42,263 nucleotides of DNA from Lentisphaeria bacterium (GTDB lineage Bacteria > Verrucomicrobiota > Lentisphaeria > Victivallales > Victivallaceae), in contig JAFVZS010000091.1 of NCBI GenBank assembly GCA_017508015.1, forward strand, positions 1 through 42,263. Direction: 5' to 3'. The notes beneath the pieces are model-generated. The model was not told the DNA's origin. It worked only from the letters and a program-made list of their open reading frames with translations, and did no database searches. This document shows positions 16,696-26,306 of this stretch, piece by piece. Every line of letters starts with the position of its first letter. Within the stretch, counting starts at the first letter, position 1. Made by a program: the position numbers and the translations under genes.

Positions 16696-19167
16696 TCAGT
16701 CGGTCAAATCTATCGGCCGCATCCGGAGCGGATCAAGTTTGGCAAGATCTATGGCCAGCGGACGGCTCAAATTGCCTGCTTTATCTGCACTTTGGATGAA
16801 TACCCAGTCTTCCGGTTTGCCCTCGGCGGCGATCCCGTTGAAACGGTAGGTTTCACCGTAACGTTCTCCGGGGTAAGAGGCGATACCTTCTGCGGCTTGG
16901 GAAAAATCATAAACCAATGCCGCACTTTGCAATTCAATAACGGCATCTTCTTTTTCTTCATAGATCCGGGTCTTCCGGTTGTATGCCGGAGCAAAGGAGA
17001 GGGTTATTCTGGCTTCACCGATGGAACTTTTATTCCATCGCCGCATGGGGATCGTAATGTGGTGGTACTGACCGTCTCCGGCGGTGGTGAAACTTATTTC
17101 ACCGAGAATGTTGAAATTCAATCTTTCCGGAGAGGTTTGAAATGAGACGGTTACTTTGCCTTTACCGGTATCTTTGTAACTTAAAAAAAGATATGGTATG
17201 TCTTCCACGCCGAAAGTTACCCCGGTAAAGGCGATCTGAACCGGGGTTTTGCCGGAAATATTTACATTTTCCGGATCGGCCGGTATGATCAGCACTGCTT
17301 TGTCGGCGGCAGCATTGGCCCCGAAGCGGATGAAGTTGTTGCCGTAACGCATGATCTTTGCTCCGGCGACCGGAGATTCGGCATCGTAAGTTTGGATCAT
17401 CAGTGCCGGATCCAGCGGGGCATAGTATGCGGATGTGACTTCCGGCGGAGTCCGGTCGATCCCGTAAAGTCTGCTCCATAACAGCGGATCGACCACTTCT
17501 TTGGGCGGCAGCGGCGGCGGTTCAAAGGTCAGACCTTTAGCGGCCGCCAGAATCCGGCAGTACAGATACGGATCATTGTTATAATCATCCCGGCACAGGC
17601 CCGGTTCCAGAGCAGTATTTTCCCGCCAGTCATTCCATGAACTGATCAGGATCGCATCCGGATTGGCGGCATCGGTCAACTCCAGAAAGCGGATGAGAGT
17701 TCTGCCGCCGTTACTGTCCATCCAACGGCCGGAAACCGTGGCATAACACGTTTCATTGTAAACGCCGTACCCCCATAACCAGGCCATGGCTCCGTTGCGC
17801 CGCAGAATTTCCATCAGCGGCCGGGCTGAATCCATCCGGCTTTGCCAGGCTGCCCAATTTTGATTGTTTTCCCGGAAAGGTTTGCCGGTATTGGTGCTTA
17901 ACATATTGGAATTTGCACTCAAAACCACTGCATAACCGCCGGGAATGTTGCCGGCAGACCTTTCATCCGGGGTGGTCATGGGAATAAAGCATATTTCCCG
18001 ACCGGCCAATTCTTCGGCTTTACGCATGGCCTGAATAAGTTGATCCACGGTCACTTGGTTGTTTCGCCAGCCGCCCCAGTGCTGGAATTGGATGACCGGT
18101 TTGCCATTGATTTTCAGATATCCGGGGTGATCGCCGTAACGTCTGATGGTGTCTGCCCAGCGGCGGGCGCAAATATCCGGATTCTGTGATACGGCATTGC
18201 GGAAATGCACTTCATCATGTATTCCGAGTTGAAATCCCTGTCGGGCGGCTTCTTCCAATGCCGTTTCAAAAATCGGCAGCATATGATCCCACCACAATCC
18301 ATCCTGACTGGTGAATAATTGAACAAACGCACCGGAAATACCGGCGCGTTTCATACAGGCGATCTGCCAACGTTGCAATTCAATGCTTGGTGAGTGATAG
18401 TACCCGGCCAACGGCATTCCCGGAGTTCCCAGATATCTCCGCCACGCTCCCAGCGGAGCATTGATTTCGAGGTCATGCGGGTTGCCGCCCTCTCGCCAGT
18501 GCTGAAAACAGAGTTTGCCATCCCGGGTATAAGCGTTTTCATACCATATATGGTATTCCATCAGATAGATCGGGGCTTTGACCGGCTTGATCGACGGCCG
18601 CAATGCTTCAAAAGTGGTTGCCTGATTTTGTATCACTCCGCCGGGAGCGGGCAATTGTACGGTACTTTGAGCCGGGCCGGATTCGACTTTGCGGGGATTG
18701 GAAATTTTCCATTTGAGAGTCCGATCTTTTTTCATTCCGTGGATTTTTAAACGCAACAGGGCAATTCTGGCCGGATTTGGTGCATTGGCCGTGAAAGTTC
18801 CCTTGACCAGCAATTCGGCGGTGAAAAGTAAATCTACTTTATCGCGGAATACATTCTGCTGCGGAAAAAGAGCCCCGCCCATGCTTTCCAGACACGGTAC
18901 GACGGCTACCGGTTGCGGTTGTTCAGGTTCGATGGAAATGATCACATCCCCGGTGGTCAAATTGAATGCTCCGCCGGGAAAATTTATCAGAATCGTCGCC
19001 GGATCTTTGGAGTCCGTCAATTTGGTCAGCGTTACGGTGGCACCCTCATCGGAGATGTCAAATTCCGCCCGGTAGTTTTCGGTTTGCATCAGCCGCCAGC
19101 GTAATTTTGCACCGTACAAAGACAAACTGAAAATTCCCAGCAACAGTATCAGACAAAACTTTTTCAT
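16696..19167 (-). CDS. Secreted GH99/GH71-like glycosidase
   Basis: This 823-residue protein has a signal peptide (MKKFCLILLLGIFSLSLYGA), an N-terminal beta domain (about 20-180), a TIM-barrel domain (about 200-560) and C-terminal beta modules. The barrel begins with YLMEYHIWYEN, carries FVQLFTSQDGLWWDHM and ends with ISSWNDWRENTALEPG, a pattern close to the WNEW-x-E-x-x-x-LEP of GH99/GH71/WbsX-type proteins. GH99 members cleave alpha-mannosides inside N-glycans or mannans, which would fit with the GH38 mannosidase next door. The substrate is inferred. It is the third gene of a leftward run after the regulator and pseudopilin. Confidence 0.75.
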   Translation of the reverse strand: MKKFCLILLLGIFSLSLYGAKLRWRLMQTENYRAEFDISDEGATVTLTKLTDSKDPATILINFPGGAFNLTTGDVIISIEPEQPQPVAVVPCLESMGGALFPQQNVFRDKVDLLFTAELLVKGTFTANAPNPARIALLRLKIHGMKKDRTLKWKISNPRKVESGPAQSTVQLPAPGGVIQNQATTFEALRPSIKPVKAPIYLMEYHIWYENAYTRDGKLCFQHWREGGNPHDLEINAPLGAWRRYLGTPGMPLAGYYHSPSIELQRWQIACMKRAGISGAFVQLFTSQDGLWWDHMLPIFETALEEAARQGFQLGIHDEVHFRNAVSQNPDICARRWADTIRRYGDHPGYLKINGKPVIQFQHWGGWRNNQVTVDQLIQAMRKAEELAGREICFIPMTTPDERSAGNIPGGYAVVLSANSNMLSTNTGKPFRENNQNWAAWQSRMDSARPLMEILRRNGAMAWLWGYGVYNETCYATVSGRWMDSNGGRTLIRFLELTDAANPDAILISSWNDWRENTALEPGLCRDDYNNDPYLYCRILAAAKGLTFEPPPLPPKEVVDPLLWSRLYGIDRTPPEVTSAYYAPLDPALMIQTYDAESPVAGAKIMRYGNNFIRFGANAAADKAVLIIPADPENVNISGKTPVQIAFTGVTFGVEDIPYLFLSYKDTGKGKVTVSFQTSPERLNFNILGEISFTTAGDGQYHHITIPMRRWNKSSIGEARITLSFAPAYNRKTRIYEEKEDAVIELQSAALVYDFSQAAEGIASYPGERYGETYRFNGIAAEGKPEDWVFIQSADKAGNLSRPLAIDLAKLDPLRMRPIDLTD

Positions 19168-19188
19168 GTTGCAACCTCCTTATTGTTA

Positions 19189-19953
19189 TCAGTTACGTGC
19201 AAGGTCAATATTCGGACAGGCATTGCTGTCGCCTTTTTCTGCAATCGGATTCACACCGTATTTCCAGTAGATTTTCCATGTTCTGCGGCCGGTTTCGACG
19301 TGTCCGTCACGCATGGCCACATTGGCCATTTCGTTGTGGGCAGTGGCGATACGGCTGAATCCCGCCCGGTAAAACTGCATCCATGATGTGCCGCCCATGA
19401 AGTTATAACTGTCATTGAAATTGGGAAACGCTGACGGACTGATCTGAAAATTATCCGGAGTTTCGCCGCCATTAAGATTTTTGACATCATCAGGGATCGG
19501 GTTGCCCAGTACGAATCTGCCGCCCTGATCTTTCCAGTATCCCCGGCCGTTGTTGCTTACTTTGCAGTAGACGCCAACTTTATTGTAGGTGTATTGGGCC
19601 GTGTCGTAAACGAATGGCCGCATTGACGGACAGACCAGCGAACTGGCACTTCCTTTGGTCGGTTGATCGATATATCCTGACCGCCAGAAACGGGAGCTCC
19701 AGGCCATATCTCCATCCTGGGTATCAGCCTGAGATGCTTCACAGGGCAGATCCGGCGGACAGAACCAATCATCATTGTCACTGCGGTACTGGGCATCGGC
19801 CATGGAACATTGTTTCAGGTTGTTGATGCAACTTGCGCTGCGGCCGCGTTCTCTGGCGGCATTGAGAGCCGGAAGCAATATCGCCGCCAAAATGGCGATG
19901 ATCGCAATTACCACCAGCAATTCGATCAGGGTGAAATGACGGTGTTTTTTCAT
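19189..19953 (-). CDS. Pseudopilin-like protein with prepilin-type N-terminus
   Basis: This 254-residue paralogue of the pseudopilin near 2786 has leader MKKHRH, then the same [20 protein letters not shown] helix and [20 protein letters not shown]. The residue before Phe+1 is His, again not Gly. The C-terminal part has [18 protein letters not shown], the His/Asp-Gly-His-Val pattern of this family. It sits between the regulator and the GH99-like gene, 21 bp before the latter, so its expression should follow that operon. A role in surface display or secretion of the glycosidase is an inference; a structural pseudopilin of a type II system is the conventional alternative. Confidence 0.85.
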   Translation of the reverse strand: MKKHRHFTLIELLVVIAIIAILAAILLPALNAARERGRSASCINNLKQCSMADAQYRSDNDDWFCPPDLPCEASQADTQDGDMAWSSRFWRSGYIDQPTKGSASSLVCPSMRPFVYDTAQYTYNKVGVYCKVSNNGRGYWKDQGGRFVLGNPIPDDVKNLNGGETPDNFQISPSAFPNFNDSYNFMGGTSWMQFYRAGFSRIATAHNEMANVAMRDGHVETGRRTWKIYWKYGVNPIAEKGDSNACPNIDLARN

Positions 19954-19968
19954 GATTTTTCCTCGCTG

Positions 19969-21036
19969 TCAGTTTAGTTTTTTTACTGAAGATCTTTCGA
20001 TCAATTCCGGTTTGAATGTAACAGTTTTGCCGCAGACATCGGTGGGATTTGCCAACAGGGTTTGGGCTGTTTCTGCTGCAATTGCCGTCAGCGGCTGGGC
20101 TACGGTGGTCAGTGCCGGTTCCATCGTGGCGCAAAAAGATTGATTGTCGCAGCCGATCACGGAAATATCTTCCGGGACCCGGAGGCCGCAAACGCTCAAT
20201 TTTTGCACCAGCATCAGAGCCAGAACATCGTGAATGGCAAAGACTGCGGTGATTTCACGGTGCATTTTGAGGAATTCCGCAGCTTGGGCGATGTATTGTT
20301 TCTGATATTCCGGATCGTCAAAATCCACATTTTGCTTTTCTTCGTTGAATACGGTACAGTATTCCGTGCTTAACTCGTTTTCCGCAAGAGCCAGCCGGAA
20401 TCCCCGGATACGTTCCTGAACCGTTGCTGCATTGCCCGGCGGCGGCAGGATCATGAAATTGCGGTGTCCGTTGCGGATGAAGCAATTGGCTACCATTTCC
20501 CCCAATGCAGTATTATCTGTACTTATCCTCGGCATATCCAGGCGTGCGGGGATATCGTTGATACAGACCATCGGTATATTCAACTTTTTTAAATGGACTG
20601 AAATTTCATCGGCAAACCGGCGGCTGTTGTAGATCACTGCACCGCCCAGATTGAGATTTTCCAGTTTCAAAGGAGATTCTTCGCTGCAATAGAGAAATAC
20701 CGGCAGAAAACCGGCGGCTGCGATTGCATCGTGCAGTTTTTGCAAAACTTCGGAAACGAAACTGTTCTCCTCTGCCCGGCAGGAAAAGAATATGCCTATG
20801 ATGTTGGATTTTACCTGTGAGGCAGGGGCAATATAAAACCCGGAACCGCGTCTGGCTTGTAAAATCCCCTCGGTTACCATCGCTGAAACAGCCCGGTGGA
20901 CAGTTAAAAGTGAACTGCCGGTCATATCGGCCAATTCCCGGATCGACGGGATGCGTTCACCCGGATTGAGTTTGCGATGGGCGGCAAAATCCAGTACAAA
21001 AGTTCTGATCGCTTCTGTTTTATCCATTTTGCTCAT
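19969..21036 (-). CDS. GntR/LacI-type (AraR-like) transcriptional regulator
   Basis: This 355-residue protein starts at ATG 21036, with GGAG 8 bp upstream; the longer frame to 21207 runs through the promoter. Residues 1-70 form a GntR winged HTH (ERIPSIRELADMTGSSLLTVHRAVSAM, with wing RRGSGFYI). The rest is a LacI/periplasmic-binding-protein-like sugar sensor (IIGIFFSCRAEENSF..., SVIGCDNQSFCATMEPALTTVAQP). The family binds a sugar and releases DNA. It is divergent from the GH38 gene and heads the leftward run, so it probably controls both. The effector is probably a mannose-containing sugar, by context only. Confidence 0.88.
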   Translation of the reverse strand: MSKMDKTEAIRTFVLDFAAHRKLNPGERIPSIRELADMTGSSLLTVHRAVSAMVTEGILQARRGSGFYIAPASQVKSNIIGIFFSCRAEENSFVSEVLQKLHDAIAAAGFLPVFLYCSEESPLKLENLNLGGAVIYNSRRFADEISVHLKKLNIPMVCINDIPARLDMPRISTDNTALGEMVANCFIRNGHRNFMILPPPGNAATVQERIRGFRLALAENELSTEYCTVFNEEKQNVDFDDPEYQKQYIAQAAEFLKMHREITAVFAIHDVLALMLVQKLSVCGLRVPEDISVIGCDNQSFCATMEPALTTVAQPLTAIAAETAQTLLANPTDVCGKTVTFKPELIERSSVKKLN

Positions 21037-21072
21037 AGAGTTTTCTCCTGTTGAAAATTGTATTATACAGAT

Positions 21073-21101
21073 AATATAGCATACGAAAAACTGTTTGTCA
21101 A
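21073..21101 (-). promoter_or_regulatory. Promoter of the leftward regulator-pseudopilin-GH99 operon
   Basis: On the minus strand TTGACA (21101-21096), a 17-bp spacer and TATATT (21078-21073), with TGC directly before the -10. This matches the sigma-70 consensus closely. An inverted repeat TATTAT-ACAG-ATAATA (21061-21076) overlaps the -10 and start region and could be an operator, though it is AT-rich and short. Confidence 0.75.
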
Positions 21102-21128
21102 TGGTGAAAAATAATTTGTTGTTACAAT

Positions 21129-21157
21129 TTGAAAAATGAGAAGTTGTGGTGTATATT
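21129..21157 (+). promoter_or_regulatory. Promoter of the GH38 alpha-mannosidase gene
   Basis: TTGAAA (21129-21134), a 17-bp spacer and TATATT (21152-21157), 55 bp before the ATG. It faces the regulator promoter, with about 28 bp between the two -35 boxes. Confidence 0.7.
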
Positions 21158-21211
21158 AGCCCAAATGAAATAGAATAAAGTGTTATAATCAGTTTGCAGG
21201 AGTCCATTACT

Positions 21212-23626
21212 ATGTCTGCCCAGTACCGTGCTTATCTTGTTACGACGACCCATTGGGATCGGGAGTGGTATTATTCAGTCTCCCGTTTCCGCTTCCGGCT
21301 GGTGCGGTTGATCGACCGGATACTGGATATTCTGGATAAAACACCTGATTACCGCTGTTTCTGGCTGGATGGTCAAACTGTTCCGGTCGATGATTATCTG
21401 GCGGTCTGCCCGGAAAACCGTGAGAATTTGACTGCCGCGTTGGAATCCGGCCGCCTGTTGATCGGTCCGTGGTATTCGCTGGCTGATGAATTTTTGATCA
21501 ATGGTGAATCCCAGATCCGCAATTTGCGTTACGGTATGCAGATGATGCGCCGTTACGGTCAGGAAAATTTGATCGGTTATCTTCCGGATACTTTCGGACA
21601 TACCGGTCAGATGCCGCAGATATTACGTAATTTCGGTATCGATAATGCGGTTTTGTGGCGGGGATATGACAAAGAAGATATTGTTGAACAGGAAAATTAT
21701 TGGAATTCACCGGATGGTACCCGGATCAGATTGTGCTGTCTGGTTTGCGGATATACCAATGCCAGTCACCTTTATCCTGATCATGATTCATTGGCAATGA
21801 GTATGCCGGATCTGGAAAAATTTTCGGTCAATGACCATATTCTTCTGATGAATGGCATCGATCACAGTTTGCCGGAAAGCGATTTGAAATCCCGCATCGC
21901 CTGGGTGGAGGAAAATTATCCGCAGCTGTCAGTGCATCATGCCACGCTTGCAGAATATCTGCAGGAAACTCCACCGTCGGATAAGGCTGTGACATTTGCC
22001 GGTGAATTGCTTTGCCGTCCACCGCTGGAATCAGTACTCTCTGCCCGGCAGAATCAGAAAAATATGTTGCGGCAAGCTGAAAATACACTGATATATTATG
22101 CTGAACCGCTCCGGGTGCTTACCAATAGAAAAAAACATAACGGCTTTTTGGAAGCCGCCTGGAAAAATCTGTTGAAAAATGCCGCTCATGATTCAGTTTG
22201 CGGTTGTCACGATGATCAGACGGCTTACGATGTGGAAAACCGCTTCCGTCATGCTTTGGAATTTGCACATGGAATGCTGCGTGAAGATATTGCCGCTCCG
22301 TTTTATCCGGATGAATTCAATGCATCCGGTCTGACCAAAATCAGGATCTTCAATCCGCTTCCTCAAGGTGTTACCGGGCAAATCAAATTTGAATACCGGA
22401 TCTCCGCAGATCAGGATATGCCGGAATTCCCGGAATTGAATGACGGTACACCATTGCAGGTTTTGTCGGTGAAAGAGGAGTTGCGCCAGCAGTTTCATGA
22501 TTCAAAAAATCCCTCGGATGATCCGGTGAAAGTTTTGACATTGATCTCCGGCCCGGTAACTCTGCCGGGTATGGGATGTTATGATTTTCATATCCGCAAT
22601 GGCCGGAAATGTGAAACTGCGGTAACTGCCCGGTTGAATGTGCTGGAAAACGCTTACATCCGGGTCAAACTTTATGAAAACGGCTCGCTTGATCTTTACG
22701 ACAAGGTAAATGACCGGCTTTATGCCGGGTTGAATATGTTGCGTTTTGAGAGTGATAACGGCGACCTTTATACTGCAAAAATCACCGGAGAGAGTTTGCG
22801 GGCAGAGTTGACGGATGCGTGGCGGGTCACTGCATCCGGGGCGTGCCGGGCGGAAATCAGCGGTTCATTCCGTTTCCCCGGCAAAGATTTAGTGCTTGAT
22901 ATCAGTTACGCTCTGGATTCTGATTCGGCAATGGTGAAAATTGTCTGCTCGGCAGACAACCGGGAAAAAAATTGCCGGATCTCTGCGGATTTTGCCATGC
23001 TGCCCGGTTCTGAACTTTATGCCCAGATGCCGTTTGATCTGGTTAAATGTCAACCTGCTCAAGCCCCGCGGCCGATGCACTTCTGTGCGGCGGCGGTCAA
23101 TGGCGGCGAGGCGTTGACGGTGGCCAATGCCGGACTTTATGAGTTGCAGTACAACAGTAAAGACTCTTTTGCCGTTACTTTGTTCCGCCCGGTTGGAGTT
23201 ATTATGCCGCCGTTACAGGTTTATCCGGCTGCTTCCGGAGAACTTCCCGGCGTGACTGCGGTATCTTATCAACTCGGTATTACCGGAGCATCGCCTGGCA
23301 GTATCACTGCCGGGGGATTTCAGTATAATTTGCCGCCAATGGTTTTTCAAGTGCCGGAAAATGCCCCGGAAATGGGAACGCTTTTGAGTTTCAGCAATGA
23401 AAATTGGTTCCTCTGCGGCGTGGAAGATATGGGCATGGGCCGGGTCGCAGTACGTTTTTTTAACGTTTCCGGTGAAACAACTTGCGGTCAGGTACGTTGT
23501 CTGATGCCGTACAGTAAAGTATCCCGGATAACTGCCGGGGGCGAAGTGATTGAAAATGACGCTGATCCGGATAATCTGACCGCAGAAGGGCATGAGATCG
23601 TAACTTTACTTTTTGCTTTGCATTGA
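21212..23626 (+). CDS. Glycoside hydrolase family 38 alpha-mannosidase
   Basis: This 804-residue protein starts at ATG 21212 (an upstream ATG at 21194 is less well placed; GCAGGAG at 21197-21203 fits 21212). The N-terminal zinc-binding motif is TTHWDREWYY. LPDTFGHTGQMPQIL carries the catalytic nucleophile Asp126. AHDSVCGCHDDQTAYDV matches the GH38 AHDSIxGCxxDxV block, followed by the beta-sandwich domains typical of the family. Length fits the bacterial MngB-like group. No signal peptide is seen, so it probably removes mannose from imported oligosaccharides in the cytoplasm. It is divergent from the AraR-like regulator. Confidence 0.92.
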   Translation: MSAQYRAYLVTTTHWDREWYYSVSRFRFRLVRLIDRILDILDKTPDYRCFWLDGQTVPVDDYLAVCPENRENLTAALESGRLLIGPWYSLADEFLINGESQIRNLRYGMQMMRRYGQENLIGYLPDTFGHTGQMPQILRNFGIDNAVLWRGYDKEDIVEQENYWNSPDGTRIRLCCLVCGYTNASHLYPDHDSLAMSMPDLEKFSVNDHILLMNGIDHSLPESDLKSRIAWVEENYPQLSVHHATLAEYLQETPPSDKAVTFAGELLCRPPLESVLSARQNQKNMLRQAENTLIYYAEPLRVLTNRKKHNGFLEAAWKNLLKNAAHDSVCGCHDDQTAYDVENRFRHALEFAHGMLREDIAAPFYPDEFNASGLTKIRIFNPLPQGVTGQIKFEYRISADQDMPEFPELNDGTPLQVLSVKEELRQQFHDSKNPSDDPVKVLTLISGPVTLPGMGCYDFHIRNGRKCETAVTARLNVLENAYIRVKLYENGSLDLYDKVNDRLYAGLNMLRFESDNGDLYTAKITGESLRAELTDAWRVTASGACRAEISGSFRFPGKDLVLDISYALDSDSAMVKIVCSADNREKNCRISADFAMLPGSELYAQMPFDLVKCQPAQAPRPMHFCAAAVNGGEALTVANAGLYELQYNSKDSFAVTLFRPVGVIMPPLQVYPAASGELPGVTAVSYQLGITGASPGSITAGGFQYNLPPMVFQVPENAPEMGTLLSFSNENWFLCGVEDMGMGRVAVRFFNVSGETTCGQVRCLMPYSKVSRITAGGEVIENDADPDNLTAEGHEIVTLLFALH

Positions 23627-23647
23627 TGGCGGCCGGCCGGTCACCGG

Positions 23648-24808
23648 TCAATCTTCATCGTCGATTCTGGTGTGCCGGTAGATCGATTGCACGATCCCCA
23701 GTGTGGTCATTGCCGTCAGAATGAATGAACCGCCGTAACTGACCAGCGGCAGCGGCAATCCGGTCACCGGGGCGATGCCGACACTCATGCCGATATTGAT
23801 GAATATGTGACAGAAAATCAGTGTCGCCACCCCGCAGGCAATATATCTGCCGTAAGAGGATACCAGAAATGCCGTCCGCAATATCGTGTAAAGTAACAAC
23901 GCATAGAGGGTCAGCAGGGTTATCACGCCGATAAAGCCGGTCTCTTCGGCGATCACGGAAAAGATGAAGTCGTTGTTGGAAACGGTCTGCGGCAGAAATC
24001 CCAGCTCATTTTGAGTTCCCCGCCCGATGCCGGTTCCGGAAGCTCCTCCTGCCCCGACGGCAAGTTTGGCCTGATAGGCGTTGTGACCACGGTTGCCGCG
24101 ATCGGAACCGGGATTGAGAAAGATCTTGATCCGGTCGCGCTGATAGTTGCGCAGTACCAGCGGATCTTCCCGGAAACTGTCAAAGAGGATAAAGGCGATC
24201 CCGGCGGCAATGGCGATCACTCCCAGAAGCACATACCGCCACTTGATTCCGAAACAAAAGAGCATGGCTCCGGAAACCGGCAGCAGTACCAGCGCACTTC
24301 CCAGATCCGGTTCAACGGCGATCAGCAGAAACGGTATGGCCACGGTGACCATGGCCAGAAAGATGCACAGCAGTTTGTTGCGGGCGAAACGCGGCGCAGA
24401 AAAGATTGCCGCCATCATGCCGATAACCATCAGCTTGGCCGGTTCCGACGGCTGAAGACGGAAGCCGAATATATTCAGCCAGCGGGTCGCACCGAAAACC
24501 TTTATCCCGAAAAAAAGTACTGCCGTCAGCAGCAGCAATGAAACCGCATAGCCGCCGATCATCAATGCCCGACAGGTGAATGAACGGTAGTCCAGCACCG
24601 AAACAAAAATGTATACTCCGGTACCGATCGCTATCCATATCAATTGTTTATAGAAAAATCCGCGGCTTTCTTCCGTGTCGATCTGCATTCCGGTGGAATT
24701 GATGAAAACCAGCCCGGCCGCCAGTAATAAAAATACAACTCCTATTTGCAGATAATCCAAGCTCTGCAAATAGGAGATTATCGGCAGCTGCCGGTCAGGT
24801 TTGCGCAT
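23648..24808 (-). CDS. rodA: Rod-shape-determining SEDS protein RodA
   Basis: This 386-residue integral membrane protein has about ten hydrophobic segments. The SEDS signature is present: HNAYQAKLAVGAGG, GRGTQNELGFLPQ then NDFIFSVIAEETGF, and the C-terminal GLPLPLVSYGGSF. RodA polymerises glycan strands for the lateral wall together with a class B PBP. RodA is favoured over FtsW by the DPGS-like loop and the GTQ-LGFLPQ motif. It starts 3 bp after the purA stop, so the two genes are co-transcribed. No mreC or PBP2 gene is nearby in the window. The end converges on the GH38 gene with a 21-bp gap. Confidence 0.9.
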   Translation of the reverse strand: MRKPDRQLPIISYLQSLDYLQIGVVFLLLAAGLVFINSTGMQIDTEESRGFFYKQLIWIAIGTGVYIFVSVLDYRSFTCRALMIGGYAVSLLLLTAVLFFGIKVFGATRWLNIFGFRLQPSEPAKLMVIGMMAAIFSAPRFARNKLLCIFLAMVTVAIPFLLIAVEPDLGSALVLLPVSGAMLFCFGIKWRYVLLGVIAIAAGIAFILFDSFREDPLVLRNYQRDRIKIFLNPGSDRGNRGHNAYQAKLAVGAGGASGTGIGRGTQNELGFLPQTVSNNDFIFSVIAEETGFIGVITLLTLYALLLYTILRTAFLVSSYGRYIACGVATLIFCHIFINIGMSVGIAPVTGLPLPLVSYGGSFILTAMTTLGIVQSIYRHTRIDDED

Positions 24809-24811
24809 GAC

Positions 24812-26086
24812 TTACTCCGCATCGGCGGCAAAAGTCTGGTCACGGCGCGGGCCTACGGAAATGATCGCCACTTCAGAATCGACCAATTCGGCCATACGGG
24901 CGAGATATTTCCGGGCATTTTCCGGCAGATCGGCAGTTTTGCGGGCTTCGCTGGTGCTGCACTTCCAGCCGGGCATATATTCATAGACCGGTTCAGCGGC
25001 TTCCAATTCAGCGACTGAAGCGGGAAATTCCGTGGTCAGCACTCCGTTGACTTTGTAGGCTACGCAGATGGCGATCTCATCAAGGTCATCCAGACAATCC
25101 AGTTTGGTTACAGCCAGTTTGTTGATACCGTTGACCATACAGGCGTAACGTGACGCGATCGCATCGAACCAGCCGCAACGGCGGGGTCTGCCGGTGGTCG
25201 CACCGAATTCCCGGCCGATCTGACGCAGTTTTTCACCGGTGGCATCGAATAATTCTGTCGGGAAAGGTCCTTCGCCGACCCGGGTGGTGTAAGCTTTGAT
25301 CACACCCCAGACATCGCGGATGCTCTGCGGGGGCACGCCGCCGCCGGTACAGGCTCCGCCGCTGGTGGTATTGCTGCTGGTAACAAAAGGATAGGTTCCG
25401 TGGTCGATATCCAGCAGGGCTCCCTGAGCACCTTCAAAAAGCACATTTTTGCCCTCTTTGACGGCCCGGTTGACCGAATAAACGGTGTCGCAGACCATGG
25501 GGGCGAGGCGTTTGGCCGCTTCGAGAACTTTGGTAAGTTCAGCTTCGATATCAAGCTGCGGAACTCCGTATTCAGCGAATACTTTATTGTATCTGGCGCA
25601 TTCAGCGCGGAATTGTTCAGCGAGTCTTTCCGGGAACTTCAAATCGATCGCCCGGATGCCGGTACGGCGCATTTTATCCATATAAGCCGGACCGATACCG
25701 CGACCGGTGGTGCCGATCTTCTGTTTGGCTTTGTTTTCGCTCAAAGTGTCAGCCACCCGGTGGTAGATGAAAATCATCTGTGCCCGGTTGCTCAGCTGGA
25801 CATTGTCAGTGGCAAAGCCTTTTTCCTCAATGCCCCGCAGTTCCTCATCCAATGCGACCGGATCAACGACCAGACCGTTGCCGATGACGCAGGTGACTTC
25901 CGGGCGGAAAATGCCCGACGGCACCAGATGCAGCACGTAACGTTTGTCGCCGATCTCCACCGTGTGACCGGCATTGTTGCCGCCTTGAAAACGCACCACC
26001 ATATCCACATCACGGGTGAGGACATCGATCAACTTGCCTTTGCCCTCATCGCCCCACTGGGTTCCGACCAGAATATCTACCGGCAT
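24812..26086 (-). CDS. purA: Adenylosuccinate synthetase
   Basis: This 424-residue enzyme makes adenylosuccinate from IMP, aspartate and GTP in AMP synthesis. ATG 26086 has AGGAG about 8 bp upstream; the longer frame to 26179 reads through the promoter. The N-terminal GTQWGDEGKGK loop (residues 8-18) holds the catalytic Asp13, and His41 lies in GGNNAGHT. GTTGRGIGPAY, FEGAQGALLDIDHGTYPFVT and the TGRPRRCGWFD region are all present. Length is standard. It is followed directly by rodA. Confidence 0.97.
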   Translation of the reverse strand: MPVDILVGTQWGDEGKGKLIDVLTRDVDMVVRFQGGNNAGHTVEIGDKRYVLHLVPSGIFRPEVTCVIGNGLVVDPVALDEELRGIEEKGFATDNVQLSNRAQMIFIYHRVADTLSENKAKQKIGTTGRGIGPAYMDKMRRTGIRAIDLKFPERLAEQFRAECARYNKVFAEYGVPQLDIEAELTKVLEAAKRLAPMVCDTVYSVNRAVKEGKNVLFEGAQGALLDIDHGTYPFVTSSNTTSGGACTGGGVPPQSIRDVWGVIKAYTTRVGEGPFPTELFDATGEKLRQIGREFGATTGRPRRCGWFDAIASRYACMVNGINKLAVTKLDCLDDLDEIAICVAYKVNGVLTTEFPASVAELEAAEPVYEYMPGWKCSTSEARKTADLPENARKYLARMAELVDSEVAIISVGPRRDQTFAADAE

Positions 26087-26150
26087 GATAAAAACTCCTG
26101 TTTTTGCTCCCGGAGAAGCAATTGTTGTTGAAAATAAACACTTAAACCAT

Positions 26151-26179
26151 AAAATAGCATCAAAGTGGCGGTTTTTCAA
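26151..26179 (-). promoter_or_regulatory. purA: Promoter of purA-rodA
   Basis: Minus-strand TTGAAA (26179-26174), a 17-bp spacer and TATTTT (26156-26151), preceded by TGC as in an extended -10. It lies 65 bp upstream of the purA ATG. Confidence 0.7.
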
Positions 26180-26230
26180 ATCATTTGCACCGGATTTTGA
26201 CTAAATCATCGGGAATAAACGGATATTTAC

Positions 26231-26259
26231 TTGTAAATGCACCGGAGAACTGCTATATT
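26231..26259 (+). promoter_or_regulatory. Promoter of the PSP1-to-hisA gene set
   Basis: TTGTAA (26231-26236), a 17-bp spacer and TATATT (26254-26259), again preceded by TGC. It lies 48 bp before the ATG at 26307 and is divergent from the purA promoter. Confidence 0.7.
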
Positions 26260-26306
26260 GTTCATAAGTCAATGTGGTGTATATATTCTAACGGATCGAT
26301 CGGAAT

